Counted from the stretch's first letter, positions 26,831 through 35,242 are shown. The stretch is 64,000 nucleotides of DNA from Hymenobacter guriensis (GCF_015773195.1 NZ_JADWYK010000013.1:62001-126000), one strand, 5' to 3'. Notes: generated by a model not told the origin, from the letters alone. Program-made: numbers and translations.

Positions 26831-27886
26831 CTAGCGAACTACTGGATGAAAGCGCACCGTATTACCAGTTCGCGTCACTTGAATATCCAGTGCCTTCGCC
26901 AGGGCCGGCAGCAGCACGTCGAGTGAGTTAGCGGGCACATCGCCCGTGATTTTCTGATTCAGAATGGCTGGGTCGCTGACCTCTACCTGCAGGTTGTAGG
27001 AGCTGCGCAGCAGCTGCACGATTTCGCGCACCGGCGTATCCTGAAAGCTCAGCAGGTCCTGCGTCCAGGCCGAGTACATATCGGGCTGCACGTGTCGGCG
27101 CGTCAGGCTTGGCCGGGCAGCGGAGGTTTCGACCAGGTCGCCGGGCTCCATGGCCAGATTTTCACGGGTCAGGCCCGCCTGCCGATCCACGATTACCTTA
27201 CCGGACCGAAGCACGACTTTAGTGGCGCCAGCCCGGTTTTTTACATCGAACTGCGTGCCGACTACTGAAATAGCTAGCTCGCCGGCATGCACCACAAACT
27301 TGACGTTGGCTGGTGCCCCCTGGATGTCAGAGACTGGCTTGGTGGTCCGGTGGGCTACCTGAAAATAGGCCTCGCCGGAAAGCCATACTTCCCGAGGAGA
27401 ACTGGCAGTCCAGTGCCCCGAGGTTGTGAGCGTAGAGTTGGCATTGAGCGTTACCACCGAACCATCGGGCAGGGTGATAGTGCGGCGCTGACCCTTGGCA
27501 GTTGTGAAACGGTTCAGGGCATCATTGTCCGCAACGGGCCACCGCCACCACCCGATGAGCACCAGCAGGGCCAGAACCAGGGTGCTGACCCAAACCGTAC
27601 GAGTCCGCCGCTGGGTGCGAAGTAGCGGCCGAGCTACCGGCGCTTGCAGGCGCTTCCGCAAGCGGAGCAGTTCCTGGTGCTTCAAGCCTGCGGGTGCCAG
27701 GTTGGGTTGGGCCGGGCCCAGGGCCTGCACTAAAGCGTATGCTTTTTGGGCTGTAATCTGCTGCTGGGGATGTTCCTGCAGCCAGGAATGCCAGAAACGG
27801 CCTGCCTCGGAATTGGGGTCGGCCACGAATTCCTGAAACGACTCATCGAGCACGAAATCTTCGACAGAGTAGCGTGTAAAATCCAT
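26831..27886 (-). CDS. FecR-family anti-sigma factor
   Basis: This 351-residue protein has a cytoplasmic N-terminal part (DEFLQE-like start through the conserved FWHSWLQEHP region) and one membrane helix near residues 100-117 (VWVSTLVLALLVLIGWWRWP). The periplasmic FecR domain contains GQRRTITLPDGSVVTLNANS and WLSGEAYFQV. The C-terminal DUF4974-like module (VREIVQLLRSSYNLQVEVSD) resembles an STN fold and is the part expected to touch SusC. It binds the ECF sigma factor encoded just upstream and releases it when the receptor is loaded. The SusC gene starts 52 bp downstream. Confidence 0.95.
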   Translation of the reverse strand: MDFTRYSVEDFVLDESFQEFVADPNSEAGRFWHSWLQEHPQQQITAQKAYALVQALGPAQPNLAPAGLKHQELLRLRKRLQAPVARPLLRTQRRTRTVWVSTLVLALLVLIGWWRWPVADNDALNRFTTAKGQRRTITLPDGSVVTLNANSTLTTSGHWTASSPREVWLSGEAYFQVAHRTTKPVSDIQGAPANVKFVVHAGELAISVVGTQFDVKNRAGATKVVLRSGKVIVDRQAGLTRENLAMEPGDLVETSAARPSLTRRHVQPDMYSAWTQDLLSFQDTPVREIVQLLRSSYNLQVEVSDPAILNQKITGDVPANSLDVLLPALAKALDIQVTRTGNTVRFHPVVR

Positions 27887-27971
27887 AGCCGGGAGAAAAA
27901 ATTGACTGCTTTACCCTGCTCACGCCCGGCACCCGATTTTTGTACTCGCACTCCGCTAAAGTTTTTTCAGT

Positions 27972-28008
27972 AAATTATTTATCCTTCTGATTATGAGGTA
28001 AATAATTT
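27972..28008 (-). repeat. AT-rich inverted repeat at the sigma-gene end
   Basis: Ten-base perfect arms (27972-27981 and 27999-28008) overlap the stop codon of the sigma-factor gene. The hairpin could act as a weak terminator or processing site between the sigma and FecR genes, which may let sigma factor and anti-sigma factor be made in unequal amounts. The stem is almost purely AT. Confidence 0.35.
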
Positions 28009-28608
28009 CATTATTCTCCATGAGTTTGTAAGCAGCAGCTGACAGGCCAACCCAACCAGGTATAGAATTGGCAACGCGTGCCGCAGTCGGGTAATGGCTT
28101 GATGGACCAGGTTGCGCACCGACTGCTGATTCAGGGTCATGATGTCGGCAATCCGGTCGTAGGCAAAGCCTTCAAAGAATTTGAGGTGAATAGCCTCGCG
28201 CTGGCGGTTGTTGAGCTGGCCTAATGCCTCCACAAGCTGCGTGTGCTGCTCTGTCGTAAGCTGCTGAGCAATCAGAAAGTCTTCGGGCGAGTACTGAACC
28301 TGAAATTCGGGCTCAAAGCCGGCCGGTAGCAGCCGATGCCGCTGCGCAGTGCCCAGCTCGTCGGCCAACTGATGGCGTAGCGCTTTAAACAGATACGGTT
28401 TGAGCACCGCGACGGAGCCTAACTGTGCCCGACGCTGCCACAGGCGCTGAAACAGGTTTTGGATAGCATCCTTTACCAGTTCCTCATCCCGGCTCAAGCG
28501 TATCCCGTAGCTGTACAGCTCATCGTACTGAGCCAGGAAAATACGCTCAAACGCCCACTCACTGCCTGCCCGGAATTCATCCCACAACGAGGCATCGAGC
28601 GAAGGCAT
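27991..28608 (-). CDS. ECF-type RNA polymerase sigma factor
   Basis: The ATG at 28608 gives 205 residues. The frame continues upstream to 28755, but that extension overlaps the LacI gene and lacks family character. Region 2 is AFERIFLAQYDELYSYGIRL to LVKDAIQNLFQRLWQRR, and region 4 is LNNRQREAIHLKFFEGFAYD followed by the HTH IADIMTLNQQSVRNLVHQAI. It belongs to the Bacteroidota FecI-like group paired with FecR. It should drive transcription of the sus genes when released by the FecR protein encoded next door. Confidence 0.94.
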   Translation of the reverse strand: MPSLDASLWDEFRAGSEWAFERIFLAQYDELYSYGIRLSRDEELVKDAIQNLFQRLWQRRAQLGSVAVLKPYLFKALRHQLADELGTAQRHRLLPAGFEPEFQVQYSPEDFLIAQQLTTEQHTQLVEALGQLNNRQREAIHLKFFEGFAYDRIADIMTLNQQSVRNLVHQAITRLRHALPILYLVGLACQLLLTNSWRIMKLFTS

Positions 28609-28705
28609 AGGATAGGTGGGTTGAAGGGGGAAGCGAGTGAACCGTAGAAGTATTTGCCGACCGAGCTTATTTGGGGAGCAGGAACCTGGCTCGGCGTCGG
28701 ATTTT

Positions 28706-29749
28706 TCAGGAGGAACCTGCGCGGAGTGGATGTATGGTAGACTGACGCACGACAAGATTTGGCGCCAACTGCAGTTGGGTTGGGGGGCTGAATTCGCCGG
28801 AACCGGTCAGTGCAGTAAGCAATGTGCTGATAACGCTTTCCGTCAGGGCTTCCAGCGGCTGTGCCACCACCGTGATGGGCGGCGAATACAGCCGGAACAG
28901 ATCGTTGTCGTCAAAGCAAACCACTGCGAGTTGCTCCGGAATCCGTCGATTCAGGTTACGCAGGGCCTCCAGGCCATGTACCCCCAGGTAGTTGGTCGTA
29001 AAAAGTACCGCGTCGCAGGTGGCGTGCTCTTGGAAGAAGGCCTGCATCCGCTCAATAATTGCTTCCGGCGCCTGTTCGTAGTCGATTTCCAAGACCAATT
29101 CCGGCAGGTACTGTTCCTGCAAGGCCTGGGAGTAGCCCTGGCGCCGCGCCACCATGTGGGCCTGGCTGGTCTGAAGCGTAACCAGAGCAACGCTGCGGAA
29201 ACCCTGTGCCAAAAGATGCTGGGTGCCAGCGTACATGCCCGCGGCCCCATCCACCACGACGGTATTGGCTTGAATCCCCGGCAGGGAGCGGTCGAAAAGT
29301 ACCAGTGGCTTGCCGCGCCGGACCAGGGCCTGTATTTCGGCTTCCACTCCCCCCGGCAGGGCCAGGATATAGCCATCCACGTGCTGCTCCTCGAACAAGG
29401 CCAGCTGGTCCCGCGTCTTCACCGGGTCATTGTTGGTGCTACAGTATAAAATACGGTAGCCCTGGGCCAGAATCTTGCGCTCAATCAGGCCCGCTACGGC
29501 CGCGAAGAACGGGTTGGTAATGTCTTCTACCACCAGGCCAATAGTGTGGGTCTTGCCAGTGCGCAGGCTTTTGGCCAATTGGTTGGGCTTGTAGCCTACC
29601 TCTTCCACGTAGCTCAACACCCGTTGCGCCAGCGCCGCACTGATGCGGCTTTCCTGCGCTTTGCCGTTGAGCACCAGCGACACGGTTGCAATGGACACCT
29701 CAAGGTGCCGGGCTATGTCGTGGATAAGGATTCTCTTTTTCAGCGCCAC
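28706..29749 (-). CDS. LacI-family transcriptional regulator
   Basis: The 347-residue frame starts at GTG (29749). The LacI helix-turn-helix is intact: ILIHDIARHLEVSIATVSLV, then NGKAQESRIS and a hinge VGYKPNQLAKSLRTGKT. The periplasmic-binding-like sensor follows (IGLVVEDITNPFFAAVAGLI, VDGYILALPGG, AVVCFDDNDLF). The gene opens the mannan locus, 97 bp upstream of the sigma gene, and so may control sigma/anti-sigma supply in response to a sugar. This adds a second regulatory layer to the receptor-coupled sigma factor; effector unknown. Confidence 0.93.
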   Translation of the reverse strand: MALKKRILIHDIARHLEVSIATVSLVLNGKAQESRISAALAQRVLSYVEEVGYKPNQLAKSLRTGKTHTIGLVVEDITNPFFAAVAGLIERKILAQGYRILYCSTNNDPVKTRDQLALFEEQHVDGYILALPGGVEAEIQALVRRGKPLVLFDRSLPGIQANTVVVDGAAGMYAGTQHLLAQGFRSVALVTLQTSQAHMVARRQGYSQALQEQYLPELVLEIDYEQAPEAIIERMQAFFQEHATCDAVLFTTNYLGVHGLEALRNLNRRIPEQLAVVCFDDNDLFRLYSPPITVVAQPLEALTESVISTLLTALTGSGEFSPPTQLQLAPNLVVRQSTIHPLRAGSS

Positions 29750-30283
29750 GGAAGAAACGGAGGAATAAGAATTGCCACTTTCACTTCAGCTATTGAAACC
29801 GACGATTTACCGGAAGAATCAGCAACCTCATAGCCAGATTAAATCTATTGATGAGGTCTTTTACAAATATGGCTAAAATGTTTAAGCTTCACAGCAAACC
29901 ACAAATTGTTTACTGTTAATGGGGGTGAAGGATAGCCCAGACACTGCCGCTAGCTAACGCCTGTGCCCTGGAAATGGCGCTTGGTATTTGCACAGGCGTG
30001 CTCCGGGTTGTCCAAGGCAAACCGGATTCGGATCTTCCTAAAGCAGGGAGCTACCTTTTCAACGGGTTACCAGAAAGCTGGGCTGTCATGAGCATAGCCA
30101 CCCCGGCGTAGCGGCACTTACGGTAGCCCCACATGAGGCAAGATGCGGCTACAAGTTTTGCTCTGCTGCCCCGGTTATTGACAAGCGAGCGGGGCTGCTG
30201 TTCCCGGCAAGTCAAGTATGCAGTGATTCGATAAAGCCTCCTGGCCGTGAGACGTTATGACGTTTTAAGCAGGCGTTGTCTTA
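29750..30283. other. Intergenic region upstream of the LacI gene
   Basis: About 530 bp without a recognisable gene lie between the LacI start and the first insertion sequence. A weak promoter-like arrangement on the minus strand (29840-29867: TTTG, 16-nt gap, TAGATTTA) loosely fits the Bacteroidota -33/-7 pattern, though the spacing is short. Nothing else was recognised. Confidence 0.35.
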
Positions 30284-30316
30284 GAGTGTGTGGACAGTAA
30301 GGAGCAGCTTTGTCCA

Positions 30317-31061
30317 ATGCGCCGGCACGAATTAAGTGAACACGAATGGAAAGTAGCCGAACCCTATACGCTAGGCCGGCTGAGCCGAGGCCGCGACAAC
30401 CGCTTGTTCGTCAACGCAGTGCTCTACCGGGTGCGAACCGGCGTATCGTGGCGCGACCTGCCCGAACGGTTTGGTCCCTGGAATACGGTGTCCCGGCGCT
30501 TCCGCCGCTGGGCCCAAGCCGGGGTATGGGAAGCGCTGTTTCAGGCCGTGCAGGAGCCCGACTACGCCTGGGTGGTGGTAGACTCAACCACGGTCAAGGC
30601 CCACAAAGCGGCCGCCGGGCGAAAAAAAGCATGCCCATAGCCGAAGGCTTAGGCCGCAGCCGGAGCGGTTTCTCCACCAAGTGGCATGCGGTGCTCTATG
30701 CGCTGGGCAACTGCCTGCACCTGGTGCTGACGCCGGGCCACTGGGCCGATTGCACGCAACTGCCGGCCTTGTTGGCGGCGTTACGCCACGCACCTGGTGC
30801 CGTGGTGGCCGATAAAGCGTACGATACCAACACCATGCTGGCGGCCATTGCTGGTCGCAACGCCGAACCGGTCATTCCGTCGAAAACAGCCGCAATGTGC
30901 CCCGGTCCTACGACCAGAACCTGTATGCTGACCGCAACAAAGCCGAACACTTCTTTGGCCGACTCAAAGAAGCCCGAGGTTTTGCCACTCGTTACGACAA
31001 GACGGCTCTTTCTTTTTTAGCTACTGCCCACCTACTCGCTGCCCTCAATTGGATACGCTAA
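30317..31061 (+). pseudogene. IS5-type transposase, -1 frameshifted and additionally broken
   Basis: The first frame starts at the ATG at 30317 (MRRHELSEHEWKVAEP) and has the DUF4096-like N-terminus with FGPWNTVSRRFRRWAQAGVW and the first catalytic Asp in VVVDSTTVKAHK. It meets a seven-A tract at 30622-30628; a -1 slip moves reading into SMPIAEGLGRSRSGFSTKWH and the second Asp in VVADKAYDT. Near 30890 one base appears lost. The expected ending (NVPRSYDQNLYADRNKAEHF, then FGRLKEARGFATRYDK, to the stop at 31059) continues only in a third frame. The first slip is probably programmed; the second is a real mutation that removes the catalytic Glu region. Confidence 0.85.
30622..30628 (+). promoter_or_regulatory. 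A7 slippery site for -1 frameshifting
   Basis: Seven consecutive A bases, read as A AAA AAA in the zero frame and followed by G, lie exactly where the N-terminal frame must pass to the -1 frame for a continuous IS5 transposase. The zero frame ends at a TAG 15 bp later. Confidence 0.7.
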
Positions 31062-31332
31062 CTGTCCACACACTCTAGGTAGTTGGGGCTTTTTCGTTTT
31101 GCGTGCCGAGAAGAGAGGGTGGTGGCCGCGGTGAAATCGGCTGGTTTTAGAGGTAAGCCAATAATGTGCTTAATACTATCCATTTTTTGAATAACAAGCG
31201 CCGTCTATAGTTACTCCGGCAGCCGCAACCCTGAAACGTATGCCTCTAGCCTCTGCTAAGAGACGAAGCTACGCAGGCGCTCTACCTGGTTGTGCGCCGG
31301 ACTGTAGTCTACCTCTACAAAGAAGCTGGCTA

Positions 31333-32109
31333 GGAATTGTTAACAGTCACGCAGCCAGATGCACAAAGGCCAGAAAATGCGCATCCAATTTGTCGTAGCG
31401 CGTAGCCACGCGGCGAAACTGATTGAGTCGGCTAAAGAGCCGCTCGACGGGGTGACGCTGGGCATAGCGGGCCACGTCGTAGGTGCGCGGGTGTCGGCGC
31501 TTGCGCCGAGGCGGAATCACGACACAGGTGCCGCGGGCGGCCAGGGCGGTCACCAGCGGGTCGGAATCATAGCCGCGGTCGGCGATGAGGAAGGCCGGGC
31601 TCAACCCGTCGAGCAGCGGCAAGGCCTGCGGGGCATCGTGGCGATGGCCCGCTGTCAGGCCCCCACGCACAAACCGGCCCCGGGCATCGGCCACCACGTG
31701 CAGCTTGGTCGTCAGCCCGCCGCGGCTGCGCCCGAGGGCTTGCGGCCCGTTTTTTTGCGTGCCCCGCTCGCGTGCTGGTGCGCCCGCACGGTGGTCGAGT
31801 CCACCAGCAGCGTGTGCAGCGCCTCGTCCTGTTGCAAAGCCGCCAACACCCGGGCCCACACGCCCGAGGCGGTCCAGCGCTGGAAGCGCGTGTACGTCGT
31901 GTGCCAGTTGCCCCATACGGCGGGTAGCGCCCGCCACCGGCAGCCATTACGCGTCAGCCACAGCACCGCCTCTACAAAGCGTCGATTGTCCTGGCCCCGC
32001 CCGCCTTTGGTGCCCTCGCGGCCCGGTAGCAGCGGCGCAATGCGCGCCCACTACATATCTGTCAGCATGTACTCCATGCCCAAACGTACTACCTACTGTT
32101 AACACCTCC
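31333..32109 (-). mobile_element. Second IS5-type insertion sequence, about 777 bp
   Basis: Imperfect terminal repeats of about 16 bp (31333-31347, GGAATTGTTAACAGT; 32095-32109, reverse complement GGAGGTGTTAACAGT, two mismatches) are flanked by TA at 31331-31332 and 32110-32111. It encodes one minus-strand transposase. It differs in sequence from the first IS 257 bp away, so they are independent insertions, this one inside a small gene. Confidence 0.87.
31347..32077 (-). pseudogene. IS5-type transposase with amber codon and -1 frameshift site
   Basis: The minus-strand start at 32077 gives MEYMLTDM, then TAG (32051-32053) where CAG for Gln is expected, then WARIAPLLPGREGTKGGRGQ in the same frame. 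The N-terminal part has WGNWHTTYTRFQRWTASGVW and the first catalytic Asp in LLVDSTTVRAHQHASGA. A seven-A tract (31750-31756) lets reading pass by -1 into NGPQALGRSRGGLTTKLHVV, FLIADRGYDSDPLV and finally HPVERLFSRLNQFRRVATRY with the catalytic Glu. Apart from the amber codon the DDE set is complete, so inactivation looks recent. Confidence 0.83.
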
Positions 32110-32421
32110 TAGGTAGTAGAGCGCAACCCAATGTACTCCCTCGTAGCGCACGGTTAGGTACACGCCTTCCTGCCAGAGCGTGGTTAACTGCTCCTCTACG
32201 GGCATGGCCAGAAAGATGTAGTGGTTCAGGGGCATAAATAGGTACGTCCAAGCTACGAAAAGATATTGTGCCTTAGGCGCAGTCGCTGGTGGAGCAGCTG
32301 GGCAATGCGGTCGTGGGTGCCCAACGCGCGGCCGGGCAAGTTCAGCGAGTGACGCACCCGGCCGCAGGCAGCAAGCTACCCAAAAGCAGAGATGCAACCA
32401 GATCGCCTTATTCCTAATTTG

Positions 32422-34713
32422 TTAGAAGAACACGCTGGCATTGAGCTTCACGAAAAAGGGCGTACCGGACGTGAAATGCAGCTCCGATACGGGCTCGGTT
32501 TCCGTGCGCAGCTGGCTTTCCGTATCAAACTGAGCCTGGTTCCACTTCACGTTCAGCAGGTTCTCGGCACTGGCGCCCACCTGAAAGCGGGGCCGTGTGT
32601 AGCTAAGCACGGCATCGAGCAGAAAGTAGCCCCGGGCCTGCACTGAGTTGGTTTCATTGGCGGGCCGGTCGTTGAGGTGGCGGTAGCGCAGGCTCCCGCT
32701 CAGTCCCCCGGGCTGCTGGTAGGTGAGCCCGCCGATGCTGGTAAAGCTGGGCGCCAATGGAATGTAGTTCTCGCCTTCTGGCAACCCCACCGCCCAGCCC
32801 CGGTTGTAGTTCAGGTCCACGTCGACGTAGAGGCGGGGCGTGAGCTGGTAGCGTACCGAAACATCGGTGCCGAAGCGGCGGGTGGGGCCGGCACTTTCCG
32901 TCACACCTTCGTCGCCCACATACACCAGTTCGTCCTGCAAATGCAGAGCCCAGAGCGCCACGTTTACGATTAGCGCCGGGCGCGGCTTAAAGGTGCTGCC
33001 GGCCTCGTAGCCAATGGCGCGAGGCAGCACCTGCGCCGTACGGTTTGTGACCACGGCGCGGGCATCGTTGGAATGAAACCCGAAGCCCGAGCGGGCAAAC
33101 AACTGCACGTTGTCCGTCAGGTCATAATACAGGTTCAGCTTGGGGCTCACCCGGGCCTTACCCGCCCGGCCCGACAGCGCAGCATCCCGGTCTTCGTGAA
33201 AGGCAAACCGGAAGTAGTCGAAGCGCAACCCGGCATTTACCGTCAACTTGTCGGTGACGGGCAGGGTCTCTTCCACAAAGGCGTTGACGTTTTGCTCGTA
33301 CACCCGGCCGCTCACAATAGTATCGGTAGTCGTGCGGCGCACGGCGTGGCGCAGAGCCACGTCCACGTTATCGAGCCGCGTGCCGATGCCCGCCAGGGTT
33401 CGGAGCGTACGGGCACCCAAGGCCGTGCTGCGCTCATACGTGCCCAGGTAGCCGTAGAGGTTGCGGGCCTCCGTTTGGCGGATTTCGTCGCCTTCGGTGG
33501 GGTTCTCCTTGAAGAACGTGAAGTTGGAAAACAGGTTAAATTGGTAGCGAGAATAGTACACCTGCTGCCTTAGGACGGCATCGTGGGGCAAGGCCACGGT
33601 GAGCAGAACGTTGGCATTGGCCCGGCTGGTGTTGCCGCCCTCCGAGTCGTCGATGCTGCCGTAGCGCGAAATCAGCCCGCTTTTCACTGCTCGTTCTGGC
33701 ACTTGGCCCGAGGCATCCCAGCGCGAGACGAAGTGCGAGCCGCTCAGCGTAAGTGAGGTGCGCTCCGAGAGCAAGCCCGTATACTTGGCCAGCCCGTTGA
33801 AGCGGTTGAGGTGCTGCTTGGCGTCGAAGTAGGCGTTGGTGAAGTAGTACTCGCCGGCCACGTAGGCGCTTTCAGCGCGCTTGCTCAGCAGGTGCTTATC
33901 CTTGGGCAGCACGTCCAGCAGCAGCAGGGCCCGGCGCGTGTCAAACTGGCCAACTTCCACTTTGGCTTGGCTGCGCTCCAGGGCCGTTTTGGTGGTGAAC
34001 TCGCCCGCGCCGGCCGTGGCAAAATCCCCGAATCGGGCCGAATACGGGCCTTTGTAGACTTTGAGCTGATCCACCGTTTCGGGAATCACGAAGTGGAAAT
34101 CAGCGTACCCCTGGCCGTGGGCGTGGCTCACCATGTTCACCGGCAGCCCGTCGATGCTCACGTTGAAATCGGTGCCGTGGTCGATGTCGAAACCGCGCAG
34201 GAAAATCTGCTCGGCCTTGCCTCCCCCCGCGTGCTGGGCAATAAACAGCCCCGGTACCAGCGGCAGCAAATCCTGGGCGGAGTTGAGCGGCCGCAAAGTC
34301 CGGTCGATGTGCGAAATGGCGGCCAGCGTCTGGTTGGGGTCCTGGGGCTGCGACACGGTGACTTCGCCAATGTTGAGCGCCACCACCGGCAGCGCGAAGG
34401 AAGCCGTCGTGGTTTCATCGGCTTGTACCGTAATAGTTTGCGTGGCCGAGCGGTAGCCCAGCGCTGTTACGCGAATGGCGTGCGAACCTGGCGCCAACTC
34501 CCGCAGCTGAAAGCGACCCAGCCCGTCGGTGGTGGCGCCGCTGGCCCGGCCATCAAGCCAGATGCTGGCTCCGCCCAGCGGCTCCTGAGATGCCGAGTCG
34601 GTCGCTATGGCTTGGATGCGGCCGGTAATAGTAGACTGTGCATGGGCCGTACCCGCGCCGAGCAGACACAGCAACGCCACCCGCAGCCAATGGCTTCGTA
34701 AAAAAGCAGTCAT
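32422..34713 (-). CDS. TonB-dependent receptor with carboxypeptidase-regulatory-like domain
   Basis: The ATG at 34713 yields 763 residues with signal peptide RVALLCLLGAGTAHAQS. Residues about 30-115 form a CarboxypepD_reg-like domain (LGGASIWLDGRASGATTDGL). The plug follows, with LLPLVPGLFIAQHAGGGKAE and GPYSARFGDFATAGAGEF, and a barrel ends with VKLNASVFF. It is not a SusC protein: it is shorter and has no SusD partner. It is the last gene of the DUF4331-TPR-HupE-small-protein cluster, suggesting uptake of a metal complex or small molecule rather than a glycan. The plug motif FDIDHGTDFNVSIDGLPVNM is typical of the group of receptors next to HupE/UreJ proteins. Confidence 0.9.
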   Translation of the reverse strand: MTAFLRSHWLRVALLCLLGAGTAHAQSTITGRIQAIATDSASQEPLGGASIWLDGRASGATTDGLGRFQLRELAPGSHAIRVTALGYRSATQTITVQADETTTASFALPVVALNIGEVTVSQPQDPNQTLAAISHIDRTLRPLNSAQDLLPLVPGLFIAQHAGGGKAEQIFLRGFDIDHGTDFNVSIDGLPVNMVSHAHGQGYADFHFVIPETVDQLKVYKGPYSARFGDFATAGAGEFTTKTALERSQAKVEVGQFDTRRALLLLDVLPKDKHLLSKRAESAYVAGEYYFTNAYFDAKQHLNRFNGLAKYTGLLSERTSLTLSGSHFVSRWDASGQVPERAVKSGLISRYGSIDDSEGGNTSRANANVLLTVALPHDAVLRQQVYYSRYQFNLFSNFTFFKENPTEGDEIRQTEARNLYGYLGTYERSTALGARTLRTLAGIGTRLDNVDVALRHAVRRTTTDTIVSGRVYEQNVNAFVEETLPVTDKLTVNAGLRFDYFRFAFHEDRDAALSGRAGKARVSPKLNLYYDLTDNVQLFARSGFGFHSNDARAVVTNRTAQVLPRAIGYEAGSTFKPRPALIVNVALWALHLQDELVYVGDEGVTESAGPTRRFGTDVSVRYQLTPRLYVDVDLNYNRGWAVGLPEGENYIPLAPSFTSIGGLTYQQPGGLSGSLRYRHLNDRPANETNSVQARGYFLLDAVLSYTRPRFQVGASAENLLNVKWNQAQFDTESQLRTETEPVSELHFTSGTPFFVKLNASVFF

Positions 34714-34828
34714 GTACAAGATAAATGCTGACGCCCCACCGCCGCGTATAGACCGGACCGGGCATCAAAGAGGGGAATAAAACAAGTGCCGCGCTTTTCC
34801 TGAGCAGAAAAGGCAAGCGGCGCGGAGC

Positions 34829-35221
34829 TTATCCCCGGCGGGGCGGCGCATCAATGGCGGCTCTTATGCCCGCGGGCACAGCCGCAGCGGGCCCGCTTGG
34901 GTGCTGCCGGGCGGCATGGTAGACCACGCGGCTGGCAACGGAGGATGGTTCGGCTTGTAATACGTGGGTATCGATGCCTTTTAATAAACTTAACAGATGC
35001 ACCGGCGAGTCGTGGGCGGTGCGCGGGTGCCAAGCTTTCTGGTTGCCGTTGCAGCGCTCAAAGCAGTCGAGGCGCAGGTAGTTCTGTTGCTGACAGTGGG
35101 CGCTGTGCTGGTACGGGTGGGCTACCTGCGCGCGCAGTTGGTCGTCGGGCTGCCTCACGAGGCCCGCGCCCACTACCAGCAGGTAGTTCAGCAGCAGCAA
35201 AAGCACCAGGCAGGAGCGCAT
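34829..35221 (-). CDS. Small exported protein with conserved-looking Cys/His motif
   Basis: The 130-residue protein starts with a hydrophobic signal or anchor (CLVLLLLLNYLLVVGAGLV). A short motif follows with HPYQHSAHCQQQNYLRLDCF and ERCNGNQ; Cys43, Cys53 and Cys57 plus two His residues could bind a metal. The rest is Pro/Ala-rich without a recognised domain. It lies 21 bp after the HupE-type gene and 115 bp before the TonB receptor, all in one direction. Small proteins of this style sit beside metal-related receptors in Bacteroidota, but no family was recognised. The high-GC tail may be poorly conserved. Confidence 0.65.
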   Translation of the reverse strand: MRSCLVLLLLLNYLLVVGAGLVRQPDDQLRAQVAHPYQHSAHCQQQNYLRLDCFERCNGNQKAWHPRTAHDSPVHLLSLLKGIDTHVLQAEPSSVASRVVYHAARQHPSGPAAAVPAGIRAAIDAPPRRG

Positions 35222-35242
35222 CAGGGAGGGAACCGGGTTAAG

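Larger units (their letters stand above)
30284..31075 (+). mobile_element. IS5-type insertion sequence, about 792 bp
   Basis: Terminal inverted repeats are perfect: GAGTGTGTGGACAGT at 30284-30298 matches the reverse complement at 31061-31075, flanked by TA at 30282-30283 and 31076-31077, a plausible 2-bp target duplication. Inside is one transposase in two overlapping frames. Size, repeats, TA target and frameshift organisation fit the IS427-like branch of IS5; the exact group name is an inference. Confidence 0.88.
31211..32235 (-). pseudogene. Small uncharacterised gene split by an insertion sequence and a stop codon
   Basis: On the minus strand an ATG at 32235 opens MPLNHYIFLAMPVEEQLTTL, reading in frame up to TSD bases at 32110-32111, where the IS at 31333-32109 interrupts it. 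Removing the IS and one TA copy rejoins the frame perfectly: YYLASFFVEVDYSPAHNQVE and onward to RSFVS. A TAG follows, but the same frame continues as QRLEAYVSGLRLPE to a TAA at 31211-31213. An ancestral protein of about 85 residues is inferred. It resembles small hypothetical proteins that I recall from Hymenobacter genomes; function unknown. The gene is thus hit by both insertion and nonsense mutation. Confidence 0.7.

Noticed and set aside
28609..28755. N-terminal extension of the sigma factor to 28755
   Set aside because: It overlaps the LacI gene end and has no similarity to sigma factors; the ATG at 28608 fits the family length.
32236..32397. Minus-strand remnant reading RVRHSLNLPGRALGTHDRIA and onward to a stop, between the small pseudogene and the TonB receptor
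   Set aside because: It reads like a real C-terminal piece but is only about 40 codons, has no start and no family I recognise, so it is not listed as a feature.
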